Shown here piece after piece: positions 1 through 5,930 of a DNA stretch of 7,231 nt (position 1 is its first letter; each line of letters begins with the position of its first letter). The translations under genes and the position numbers were made by a program. The notes under the pieces were generated by a model, which saw only the letters and a list, made by a program, of their open reading frames with translations, was not told where the DNA came from and searched no databases. This DNA comes from Bog-877 sp049518775 (GTDB lineage Bacteria; Chloroflexota; Dormibacteria; Aeolococcales; Bog-877): NCBI GenBank assembly GCA_049518775.1, contig JBEKRL010000087.1:1-7231 (forward strand). The letters run 5' to 3'.

Positions 1-69
1 CTACCGGCCACTACATGGTGGCGTCCCTTGCCGGCCATTGTCGAGTGGTGAGCTTACCCTTGATCGCTG

Positions 70-1035
70 TCAACTCAGGCCCGCCTCAAGCGAGTCGGTC
101 ACGTCGGAGACGATCGCGACGACCTTCCCTGGACCTTCGATCCGTGCCATGGTGGGGCGGAGAAGGGCCAGAGCGGACTTCGCGTAGGGAGCGTGGAAGC
201 TCTCAAGGATCTCGCTGGAGATGGGATCAAGCAGTTGTCCAATCAGCGTGCCCTGCACGACGATGGTACCCAGATCGGCTTCGCGTTTGATCGGAAGATA
301 GATCCCCGGTGACGCTGTGCAGAGTGCTATCTGGCGGCGAGCCACAAGTCCGCGGCCGGGAGCAATGCCCGCTTCGCTCAGCACGCCCGCCTTGCCGAGA
401 GCCCGGCGCAAACCAGCGGTGACGGTCGCAGCTCGATCCTCCTCACGATCTCCTCTTCCACCCATCTCGATCCACACGGCGGTAGCCCCGCGGCTGCGCG
501 CATAGCCGGTTAGACTTGTCGGCCTGTCCGGTCCCTCGTGGATCAGAGGTGTGCCAATCCACTCCGCGAGTTCGTGGCTGCCCGGAAAGCGGTAGGTGAA
601 GCAGTTAATGTTCCAGCTTCCGCCGCCGTGCACATCCAGGACGACATCGGCCCCGTCGAGCACCTGCACGGCCAACACCGCTGCGAGCCTCTGAGTGTGA
701 GTGCCGTTGGTGTCGCCCGGGAAGGCGTTGTTGAGGTCCAGGAGATCGAGATCACTCTGGCGCGCATCAAGTTCGGTGGCCAAGGGGTTTGCCACCGGGA
801 CGATCCTCAGGCAGCCGGCAAGCTCGCTCAAAGGGGTTTGCTCGAGGAGCCGGTTGATGGCCAGAGTCCCCCAGGGTCCTTCATCGCCGTGGACACTGGC
901 GGTCAGCACGCCGACCGGATGCCCAGCACCGACTCGCCCCACCCGGACGGCGACGGTGCGGTTTGCCAGGGTCGACGGGATGAGATGGTCCTCCCAAACG
1001 ATCGCATCTCTCAACGTCCGCGCTTCTGAAGTCAC
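70..1035 (-). CDS. Succinylglutamate desuccinylase/aspartoacylase family (M14-type) zinc deacylase
   Basis: Predicted cytoplasmic zinc hydrolase of about 321 residues that would release an acyl group from an N-acylated amino acid or similar small amide; the substrate cannot be told from sequence. Seen: HGDE at residues 49-52 (first His and Glu zinc ligands), DVHG at 134-137 (third ligand His136) and WIEMGG at about 188-193, whose Glu is the expected catalytic base. The tail from about residue 225 resembles the beta-rich C-terminal domain of this family. The usual NRxFPG substrate motif reads NNAFPG (about 103-108), so the carboxylate-binding Arg is replaced. Start: GTG at 1035 is preferred because AAGGAG (1044-1049) lies 8 bases upstream; an in-frame GTG at 1044 would overlap that site. 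No signal peptide. Third-position G/C is about 73% by hand count of the first ~95 codons, lower than in the genes to the right. Family assignment is firm, substrate unknown. Confidence 0.88.
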   Translation of the reverse strand: MTSEARTLRDAIVWEDHLIPSTLANRTVAVRVGRVGAGHPVGVLTASVHGDEGPWGTLAINRLLEQTPLSELAGCLRIVPVANPLATELDARQSDLDLLDLNNAFPGDTNGTHTQRLAAVLAVQVLDGADVVLDVHGGGSWNINCFTYRFPGSHELAEWIGTPLIHEGPDRPTSLTGYARSRGATAVWIEMGGRGDREEDRAATVTAGLRRALGKAGVLSEAGIAPGRGLVARRQIALCTASPGIYLPIKREADLGTIVVQGTLIGQLLDPISSEILESFHAPYAKSALALLRPTMARIEGPGKVVAIVSDVTDSLEAGLS

Positions 1036-1049
1036 GTCACTCACTCCTT
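1033..1049 (-). promoter_or_regulatory. Ribosome binding site deciding the deacylase start
   Basis: On the minus strand AAGGAG (1049-1044) is followed by 8 bases and then GTG at 1035-1033. The upstream in-frame GTG (1044-1042) begins inside the Shine-Dalgarno sequence and is therefore unlikely to be used. The stop of the preceding broken frame (TAG, 1055-1053) lies 3 bases before this site, the spacing expected between genes of one operon. Confidence 0.6.
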
Positions 1050-1052
1050 TGT

Positions 1053-1658
1053 CTACACGGCGAACGAATCGGGATCGACGCTAGGCGGCGGATCCGGCAC
1101 AATGCGAATCGCGGCCACCGATCCTCGGCACCGAATGTGCGGGGTCGAGCGATTCTGTGCCTTGCTGGGCGGGTTGGAAAAGCACGTCACCGCGAACGGT
1201 GAACGGTTCGTGTGGGAGACGCGGGAGATTCGCGTGTGGCCCCGCCGATCCAAACATCCCAGGCGCTGCGAGCCACCGGTTCGCCCATAGGACCAGCCCC
1301 GGTTGGCTTCCGCGGCAGCGAGCTCGAACGAGCAGCGTGGAGGCTGTGCGGTTCCCTCCAACGACTGCGATCTCGGCGTCGAACCCGCCAGCCATTGGGC
1401 ATCGCGTGGCACCCACACATCCAGACCATCCGCGCTCACCGGGCTCGAGCAAGTGTGACAGACTCGTCCGAGAGTTAACAGGTGCAGCTCCTACGGACTG
1501 TGCAAGCAGGCCAGGTGACCGAGACGAGCCCAGCACCTGGGCGTCGAGAGCAAGGGCACCAGACCGCCGTAGTTGAGTCTAGGATTCCGACGGCTCGCGG
1601 AGCAGATCCAATCATTGCCGGCATCCTCGGACCAATTCAGACGGTGCTGCCGAGCCAT
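1053..1658 (-). pseudogene. Possible frame-broken coding remnant upstream of the deacylase
   Basis: I do not recognise a family. The same minus-strand frame can be read from ATG 1658 to a TAG at 1493-1491 (55 codons, beginning MARQHRLNWSEDAG), then on from GTG 1439 (VSADGLDVWVPRDAQWLAG). Near 1384-1386, in a GGG run, the protein-like reading jumps to another frame (FDAEIAVVGGNRTAS, later LVLWANRW and LPRLPHEPFTV). Near 1150-1165 it returns to the first frame, ending IRIVPDPPPSVDPDSFAV at TAG 1055-1053. A single-base loss and a single-base gain would explain the two shifts. Third-position G/C is near 70% by eye, similar to the deacylase next to it. The end lies a few bases before the deacylase ribosome binding site, as in an operon. 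The joined reading is inference; each frame alone could be chance in GC-rich DNA. Sequencing error is an alternative to true decay. Confidence 0.33.
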
Positions 1659-2154
1659 TCTCACTCATCTCGCCTTGGCGATAGGCCGATCCGCAGTGAG
1701 CAGACGTGTTGTTTGATGGATCGACGGAGGGGACCAGGCGGGTGGACTCGGTGGCGGGAGCAGCGACCCCACAAGTGCCGGGCATGAGGACGGTGGACCC
1801 GCGGACACGATGCAGCATCCGGCTACGAGCGGGAGCTATTCCTGAGGTGCTCAAGAAGGGTGCGTGTCTGGGGCTTGAGAGCTGAACTCGGCCAAGCTCG
1901 ACGAACCCGGGCTGCGTCCAGCCGACGGGGAGCATCCTCTCGGGGCCATCCCGGGCCGGAAGGGCGCCGATCCCGAGACCAGCCGGACCATGGCCAAGAC
2001 CGGTGCTCTCTGCGCGCTTATCGGCGGTTCGCATGGCCACCAACATCTCCTGGCGACGGTCCGCCTCCCAAGCGTCGGCCAGGAAGTCGATGCCCACACC
2101 AGCGGATCTGAGTGGAGTCGGTGCCGGCACCTCGGGTTCCGAGAGGTTGCGCAC
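1612..2154 (-). CDS. Unrecognised ORF, possibly the 5' part of the same decayed gene
   Basis: Open frame of 180 codons from GTG 2154 with no family I recognise. Residues about 20-50 (GVGIDFLADAWEADRRQEML onward) look like a charged helix-rich segment; the second half is rich in Ser, Thr, Ala and Pro and less protein-like. Third-position G/C is roughly 70-75% by eye, matching the deacylase and not the more biased genes to the right. No clear Shine-Dalgarno precedes the GTG. Its 3' end overlaps the 1658 ATG of the next open frame by 47 bases in a different register, so it may be the front of one gene of about 1.1 kb broken by shifts. It may equally be a chance open frame. The stretch between it and rarA (2155-2206) shows only the rarA leader. 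Confidence 0.25.
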   Translation of the reverse strand: MRNLSEPEVPAPTPLRSAGVGIDFLADAWEADRRQEMLVAMRTADKRAESTGLGHGPAGLGIGALPARDGPERMLPVGWTQPGFVELGRVQLSSPRHAPFLSTSGIAPARSRMLHRVRGSTVLMPGTCGVAAPATESTRLVPSVDPSNNTSAHCGSAYRQGEMSENGSAAPSELVRGCRQ

Positions 2155-2194
2155 TCAATACGCACCGGCGCACACCAGGAGCCCACCGACCGAC

Positions 2195-2206
2195 AAGAAT
2201 GGGGGC
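2195..2206 (+). promoter_or_regulatory. Possible -10 element of a leaderless rarA transcript
   Basis: AAGAAT (2195-2200) ends exactly 6 bases before ATG 2207, where transcription starting at the A of ATG would place a -10 box. It lacks the first T of the TANNNT consensus and I see no good -35. The GGGGG at 2201-2205 is only one base from the ATG, too near for a normal ribosome binding site. Confidence 0.3.
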
Positions 2207-3586
2207 ATGGAAAGCGAGCTGCCGCTTGAGCCCCGGTCGGGTGCGATGGCCTCCTCAGAGCCTCCGGCGTCAGCCCCCATCACGCCGGCACTCGCCGGTC
2301 CGGTTCCCTTGGCCGCCCGACTCCGACCCACAGGACCGCAGGAGCTGCTGGGCCAAGAGCACCTGCTGGGGAAGGATGGGGCGCTTCGGGCCGTGCTCGA
2401 GGGCGGCCCCCTGCCGTCGATGGTCCTGGTCGGCCCACCCGGGAGCGGCAAGACCACGCTGGCCCAGCTCCTGGCAAGTTCCCGGGCCGCCCATCTCGTC
2501 TCCCTTTCAGCGGTCAGCGCCGGGGTGGCCGAGATACGCTCCACGGTGACCGAGGCTCGTGCCCGGGCCCGAGTCGGCCAGCGAACCGTGCTCTTCCTGG
2601 ACGAGATCCACCACTTCAGCCGCACCCAGCAGGACGCGCTCCTGCCTCACGTGGAGAGCGGGCTGCTCACCCTGATCGGGGCGACGATCGAGAATCCCAG
2701 CTTCCAGCTGACCGGGGCCCTGCTCTCCCGGGTCCAGGTGTTCGAGCTGGAGCCCCTACCCGACGCCGCCCTCTCGGAGCTGCTCACTCGGGCACTCCAG
2801 GACCGAGAACGGGGACTCGGGAGCCGCCGCCTTGGCCTCGACGCAGCCGCAAGGGATCTGCTGGTGGCTCGCTCGGGCGGGGATGCCAGGACCATGCTGA
2901 ACGCCCTGGAGCAGGCCGCCGCCGGCGCCGCCGACGGGTCGACTCTCAACCTGGCTCTGGTGGGACGAGCGCTGAGCAGCCCGGTGCTGCGCCACGACCG
3001 GGCGGGGGACCTCCACTACCAGCTGCTGTCCGCCTTCATCAAGTCGATGCGGGGGAGCGACCCGGACGCCTCGGTCTATTGGCTGGCCCGGCTGCTGGAG
3101 GCCGGGGAGGATCCGCTGGTGCCTGCCCGGCGGATGGTGATCCTCGCCGCCGAGGACGTCGGGCTGGCCCATCCCCTGGCGCTGGAGATGGCGGTTGCGG
3201 CGCACCAGGCCACCCAGGTCGTGGGCATGCCGGAGTGCCGACTCCCGCTGGCCGAAGCCGCGATCTTCCTGGCCATGGCACCCAAGAGCAACAGCGTCTA
3301 CCGCGCCTACGGGGCGGCCAGTGAGGACGTCCGCTCCCGGCTCCACCTGCCAGTACCACTCCACCTGCGCAATGCGGTGACCGATCGAGATCGCCAGCGT
3401 GGTTACGGGAAGGGCTACCAGTACGCCCACGGCGAGCCCGACGCCCTGGTAAGCCATCCCCACCTGCCCAGTGAGCTCGCGGGGAGGGAGTACTACCAGC
3501 CCTCCCGGCACGGAGAGGAGGCGGCCATGGCGGAACGGCTCCGCACCATCCGCGAGCGGCGGAAAGGCCCCGGGAGCAGCCCCTAG
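2207..3586 (+). CDS. rarA: Replication-associated recombination protein RarA (MgsA) AAA+ ATPase
   Basis: 459-residue DNA-dependent AAA+ ATPase of the RarA/MgsA/WRNIP1 family, a clamp-loader relative that acts at stalled replication forks and single-strand gaps. Seen, numbered from ATG 2207: the family lead-in PLAARLRPTGPQELLGQEHLL (about 34-54), Walker A GPPGSGKT (76-83), Walker B VLFLDEIHHF (128-137), sensor-1 region GATIENPSF (about 158-166), and the arginine-finger segment LLSRVQVFEL (about 172-181). The C-terminal tetramerisation region contains VYWLARLLEAGEDP, RRMVILAAEDVGLA, APKSNSVYRAYGAA and a terminal GYQYAHGEPDALVSHPHLP with REYYQPS. Length is typical (about 430-460). The frame is open upstream to 2003 but those residues do not fit the family; ATG 2246 is a later alternative that still keeps the whole conserved core. 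The gene converges on bL25 and overlaps it by 4 bases at the stops. Confidence 0.96.
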   Translation: MESELPLEPRSGAMASSEPPASAPITPALAGPVPLAARLRPTGPQELLGQEHLLGKDGALRAVLEGGPLPSMVLVGPPGSGKTTLAQLLASSRAAHLVSLSAVSAGVAEIRSTVTEARARARVGQRTVLFLDEIHHFSRTQQDALLPHVESGLLTLIGATIENPSFQLTGALLSRVQVFELEPLPDAALSELLTRALQDRERGLGSRRLGLDAAARDLLVARSGGDARTMLNALEQAAAGAADGSTLNLALVGRALSSPVLRHDRAGDLHYQLLSAFIKSMRGSDPDASVYWLARLLEAGEDPLVPARRMVILAAEDVGLAHPLALEMAVAAHQATQVVGMPECRLPLAEAAIFLAMAPKSNSVYRAYGAASEDVRSRLHLPVPLHLRNAVTDRDRQRGYGKGYQYAHGEPDALVSHPHLPSELAGREYYQPSRHGEEAAMAERLRTIRERRKGPGSSP

Positions 3587-4248
3587 GGCTCCTCGGATCC
3601 GGCCTCGACTTCCGGCGGGCCCTCGGCACCGGCGGCAGGCAGGGCGCCCGCCTCGGCCGCGGCGGGGACCTCCTCCTCCTCTTGGACCCTGGTCGGCGCG
3701 ATCTTGGCGATGACCTCCTCCGGGTCTATGGTGCCGGCCAGCTCCACCCCCTCGGGAAGCCGGATCGCACCGATTCGCACCGCATCGTCGATGGCGGCCA
3801 ACTCCGAGATGTCGATGTCGATCTCCCCGGGGATGGCGTCCGGCAGGCAGCTGACCTCGATCTGGTGTACCAGGTGGAGCAGCTCGCCAACGTTGAGTTT
3901 GATCGCAGGCGGCTCGCCGACCAGGACCACCGGAACCTGGACCGTGAGCTTTTCCAGCAGGTTGACCTGGAAGAAGTCCACGTGGACCGCCGCCGCCGTC
4001 CTGGGATTGAGCTGAAGCTCCTTGATCAGCACCGGCCGGGTGGAGGGTTCCCCCTCAACTTTGAGCTGGAGCAGGTGGCTGCGGCCGGCCCGGTGAAAGA
4101 CCCGGGAGAACTCCCTGTCGGGGACTTCCACCGCGAACGGGGTCACCGCGTGGCCATAGACGATGCCGGGGACCAGGCCCTGGCGCCGTAGGCTGGAGAC
4201 GTGTCGCCCCACGGTCAAGCGCGGCGCCACCTCAAGCGTGAAATCCAT
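3583..4248 (-). CDS. rplY: 50S ribosomal protein bL25 / general stress protein Ctc (long, TL5-type)
   Basis: 221-residue two-domain bL25 that binds 5S rRNA in the large ribosomal subunit. The N-terminal rRNA-binding domain (about 1-93) shows the signature SLRRQGLVPGIVYGH (about 19-33), HLLQLKVEG and RPVLIKELQLNPRT, then VHVDFFQV. The C-terminal TL5/Ctc domain (about 98-187) shows VQVPVVLVGEPPAIKLNVG, then IEVSCLPDAIPGEIDIDIS and IRLPEGVEL. It ends in a low-complexity Glu/Ala/Pro/Gly tail (about 190-221), common in actinobacterial Ctc proteins. The frame is open further upstream to 4380, but ATG 4248 fits the family N-terminus and has GGTGGAGG just upstream (3 bases from the last G to ATG). 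It lies 85 bases downstream of the B12-binding subunit gene on the same strand, with its own promoter-like sequence. The commonly neighbouring pth gene is absent here. Confidence 0.94.
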   Translation of the reverse strand: MDFTLEVAPRLTVGRHVSSLRRQGLVPGIVYGHAVTPFAVEVPDREFSRVFHRAGRSHLLQLKVEGEPSTRPVLIKELQLNPRTAAAVHVDFFQVNLLEKLTVQVPVVLVGEPPAIKLNVGELLHLVHQIEVSCLPDAIPGEIDIDISELAAIDDAVRIGAIRLPEGVELAGTIDPEEVIAKIAPTRVQEEEEVPAAAEAGALPAAGAEGPPEVEAGSEEP

Positions 4249-4282
4249 GAGCCTCCACCAACCCGCTCTGACCCCGGTTGCC

Positions 4283-4300
4283 CGATCTTCCTGGAGATCG
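4283..4300 (-). other. Hairpin in the bL25 leader
   Basis: A perfect 6-bp inverted repeat CGATCT/AGATCG with a 6-base loop lies between the promoter-like element and the bL25 start, 35 bases before the ATG. There is no T tract on either side, so it is not a standard terminator. It could be a leader structure affecting bL25 expression, or chance. Confidence 0.25.
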
Positions 4301-4314
4301 CCGAAAGCCACCGG

Positions 4315-4323
4315 ATCGTACCA
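4315..4323 (-). promoter_or_regulatory. Extended -10 promoter candidate for bL25
   Basis: The minus strand reads TGGTACGAT (4323-4315): a TANNNT -10 hexamer TACGAT preceded by TGn, the extended -10 form that can work without a -35. Transcription would begin near 4308 and give a leader of about 60 bases containing the 4283-4300 hairpin and the ribosome binding site. It would let bL25 be expressed independently of the upstream B12-binding gene. Call rests on motif match only. Confidence 0.4.
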
Positions 4324-4333
4324 AAGCCGACCC

Positions 4334-4756
4334 TCAGCCGGCCCCCGCCGGTACCTTCGCCAACCCGAAGCGGCGGTCAACGTACGCCACGATGGCCCGG
4401 ATGCTGGTGCCCGGGGTGAAGACCTCGTCCACCCCCAGCCGCTTCAGCTCGACGGCGTCCTGCTGGGGCACAATTCCCCCGCCGAAGACCACGATGTCGT
4501 CGCCGCCCCGTTGTCTGAGGAGGCGGAGCACCTCGGGGAAGATGGTCATATGGGCGCCCGAGAGAAGCGAGATCCCGATTCCATCCACGTCCTCCTGGAC
4601 CGCCGCCTCCACCACTTGGGCCGGGGTCTGATGGAGGCCGGTATAGATCACCTCGACCCCCGCGTCCCGAAGGGCTCTGGAGATCACCTTGATGCCCCGG
4701 TCGTGACCATCCAGCCCGATCTTGGCGGTCAGGATCCGCACCGGCCTGGAACTCAT
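4334..4756 (-). CDS. Cobalamin-binding small subunit of a methylmalonyl-CoA mutase-type enzyme
   Basis: 140-residue stand-alone B12-binding domain, equivalent to the C-terminal domain of methylmalonyl-CoA mutase. It would carry adenosylcobalamin for a separate catalytic large subunit that is not in this window, interconverting methylmalonyl-CoA and succinyl-CoA or a related acyl-CoA pair. Seen: base-off/His-on motif DGHDRG (16-21) with His18 as lower axial cobalt ligand, GLHQTP (40-45), the SxL segment ISLLSGAH (62-69) and the GGG turn (92-94) followed by IVPQQD. The end, VFTPGTS (112-118), matches the mutase GPGT-type motif. Full length for the family. Start ATG 4756 fits: the GGGG before it is only 2 bases away, but a good -10 TAGACT ends 6 bases upstream, suggesting leaderless translation. 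meaB on the same strand about 1.2 kb upstream encodes the matching chaperone. Exact acyl-CoA substrate is not determinable. Confidence 0.92.
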   Translation of the reverse strand: MSSRPVRILTAKIGLDGHDRGIKVISRALRDAGVEVIYTGLHQTPAQVVEAAVQEDVDGIGISLLSGAHMTIFPEVLRLLRQRGGDDIVVFGGGIVPQQDAVELKRLGVDEVFTPGTSIRAIVAYVDRRFGLAKVPAGAG

Positions 4757-4762
4757 GGCCCC

Positions 4763-4768
4763 AGTCTA
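4763..4768 (-). promoter_or_regulatory. -10 element of a likely leaderless mutase-subunit transcript
   Basis: The minus strand reads TAGACT, a full match to TANNNT, ending 6 bases before ATG 4756. Transcription would then start at the ATG itself. A TTGAAC (4787-4782) lies upstream but with only 13 bases of spacing, so it is a poor -35 partner. Confidence 0.45.
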
Positions 4769-4794
4769 TTCCGGCCCCCCCGTTCAAGAGCCGC

Positions 4795-4800
4795 AATACT
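4795..4800 (+). promoter_or_regulatory. Weak -10-like element facing the 4807 ORF
   Basis: AATACT ends 6 bases before ATG 4807, the same geometry as the divergent promoter 30 bases away on the other strand. It lacks the first T of the consensus and has no evident -35. It may drive the plus-strand pair 4807-5793. Confidence 0.25.
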
Positions 4801-4806
4801 CCTGTG

Positions 4807-5256
4807 ATGGAGATCGCCACCGGCCCGAGGACGGAGCTGCCGGGCGGGGTCCCGGGGATCCTCACAGGGATGAACTGCGCACGGCTGCCGGTCAGAAGCC
4901 CCACCGACACCGCCTTGGCCCTGGCACTGAGCGACTCGCGGCCGGGGCCGGGACGGCGTGGGCCCATCGAAGTCGCCCTGAGGAGGTTTTCGCCGCGCTT
5001 TGAGCCCAGCGCCGGCGAGGATCCGGCCCCCGCCGAGGCACCCAGCCACCAGGCACCGCGGCTTTGCTCCGCCAGCCTGGGCGACTCCGCTCCCCGCGAC
5101 CAGCCCGAGAAGGGGGACGAAGCTGGGCCCTGGCGCTGGCAGGGCATCCTCGCCCTGGGTCGAGCCATTGGCTTGGGCAGGGCAGTGGTGGGACACGACT
5201 GCTGGGGAGGGGCGAACCACGGGGCACGGGCACTCGGCAGCCCCGGACCGGCCTGA
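4807..5256 (+). CDS. Hypothetical protein, low-confidence ORF upstream of the NYN gene
   Basis: 149-codon frame beginning MEIATGPRTELPGG, with no family or domain I recognise, no signal peptide and no membrane segment. It is rich in Gly, Pro, Arg and Ala, with Pro/Ala-rich stretches around residues 70-95. Hand count gives G/C of about 73%, 66% and 83% at codon positions 1, 2 and 3. That order is the coding one on this strand and not on the reverse, but the contrast is weaker than in the neighbouring NYN gene. No Shine-Dalgarno precedes the ATG; a -10-like AATACT does. Its TGA (5254-5256) overlaps the GAGG ribosome binding site of the NYN gene, and only 9 bases separate the two frames, which would suit translational coupling. 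If it is not a gene, 4757-5265 is an intergenic stretch of about 500 bases with only the divergent promoter region. Confidence 0.35.
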   Translation: MEIATGPRTELPGGVPGILTGMNCARLPVRSPTDTALALALSDSRPGPGRRGPIEVALRRFSPRFEPSAGEDPAPAEAPSHQAPRLCSASLGDSAPRDQPEKGDEAGPWRWQGILALGRAIGLGRAVVGHDCWGGANHGARALGSPGPA

Positions 5257-5265
5257 GGACGGGAG

Positions 5266-5793
5266 ATGGGCTCCACCGAACTGATCGTGGACGGCACCAA
5301 CGTCGCCTGGGCGTGGCCCCGAACGCGCCCGCTTCTGCTCCGAAACGACTACGCCGCGGCCCAGCGGCTGCTGGTGGCCAGCGCGCTCCGCTCGCCCCTG
5401 CGCCCCGCCCACGAGGAGCTCCTCTTCGTCTTTGACGGCCCTCCCCCCCCATCCGGGCCTAGCAGCGGGGGCGGCGCTCGCATCTTCTACCCCGACCCCG
5501 GCCAGACCGCCGACGAGAGGATTCTGGAACTGGTGGCCCGGGCGGTCCGCGGCCAACTGGGGGTGGTGGTGGCCACCAGCGACCGGGAACTCCAGGAGCT
5601 GGCCCGGCAGGAGGGCGCGACCACCATGGGTGGCCAGCGGCTGCTGGCCCAGATTGACCCCCGCAGTGTCTCGCTGCCCCGACGCACGGCCGGCCCTGGC
5701 GAGGGCCGCCGCCGGGAGAAGCCCTCCCCCTCCCTCAACGACACCGAGGAGTGGCTGCGCCACTTCACCAAGCGGAGGGGCCCGCGGGGCTGA
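5266..5793 (+). CDS. YacP-like NYN domain (PIN-fold) putative ribonuclease
   Basis: 175-residue soluble protein of the YacP-like NYN group, PIN-fold metal-dependent ribonucleases related to Bacillus Rae1. Seen: N-terminal strand and first acidic site LIVDGTNVAW (6-15, Asp9 and Asn12), LLFVFDGPPPP (52-62, Asp57), the TADERI segment (81-86, Asp83) and VVVATSDRELQELAR (100-114, Asp106). These are the expected acidic residues of the active centre. The C-terminus (about 138-175) is basic and Pro/Arg-rich (RRTAGPGEGRRREKP), plausibly for RNA contact. Start ATG 5266 has GAGG (5255-5258) 7 bases upstream. It lies directly behind the uncertain 4807 ORF and faces meaB, with 137 bases between their stops. 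The RNA target is unknown, and nuclease activity is inferred from the fold. Confidence 0.85.
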   Translation: MGSTELIVDGTNVAWAWPRTRPLLLRNDYAAAQRLLVASALRSPLRPAHEELLFVFDGPPPPSGPSSGGGARIFYPDPGQTADERILELVARAVRGQLGVVVATSDRELQELARQEGATTMGGQRLLAQIDPRSVSLPRRTAGPGEGRRREKPSPSLNDTEEWLRHFTKRRGPRG

Positions 5794-5833
5794 GCTCCTG
5801 GACTCAGGTTGGACGCCGGCTCAGGGCCCACCT

Positions 5834-5927
5834 CGAGCCACGCCGTCGGGCTCGCAGGCCGAGACCTCGCCGGGCGGTGCACCTGGGCCGGCACCGAGCA
5901 TCGGCCATGGGCGCCAACATTCGCCCA
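5834..5927. other. Convergent spacer with two short hairpins
   Basis: Between the NYN gene and meaB are CGAGCC/GGCTCG (5834-5839 with 5849-5854, 9-base loop) and TGGGCG/CGCCCA (5908-5913 with 5922-5927, 8-base loop). Neither has a T tract on the 3' side in either direction, though the second is next to AAAA at its right, i.e. TTTT before it on the minus strand. They might act as weak terminators for the facing genes. I see no small gene here. Confidence 0.25.
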
Positions 5928-5930
5928 AAA

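Noticed and set aside
1..38. Possible start of a minus-strand gene at ATG 38 (MAGKGRHHVVAG) running off the left edge
   Set aside because: Only 12 codons are visible, with no ribosome binding site at proper spacing; cannot be supported.
2756..3511. Minus-strand frame of 251 codons opposite rarA
   Set aside because: It overlaps the conserved C-terminal half of RarA and shows no domain of its own.
4377..5300. Minus-strand open frame of 307 codons entering the B12-binding gene in another register
   Set aside because: Its second half overlaps the confident B12-binding subunit out of frame, and in 4807-5256 the codon-position G/C order favours the plus strand.
4753..5763. Long minus-strand open frame of 336 codons covering the NYN gene
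   Set aside because: It is antisense to the NYN gene with its conserved motifs; sequence is Gly/Ala/Pro-rich with no domain, a typical shadow in GC-rich DNA.
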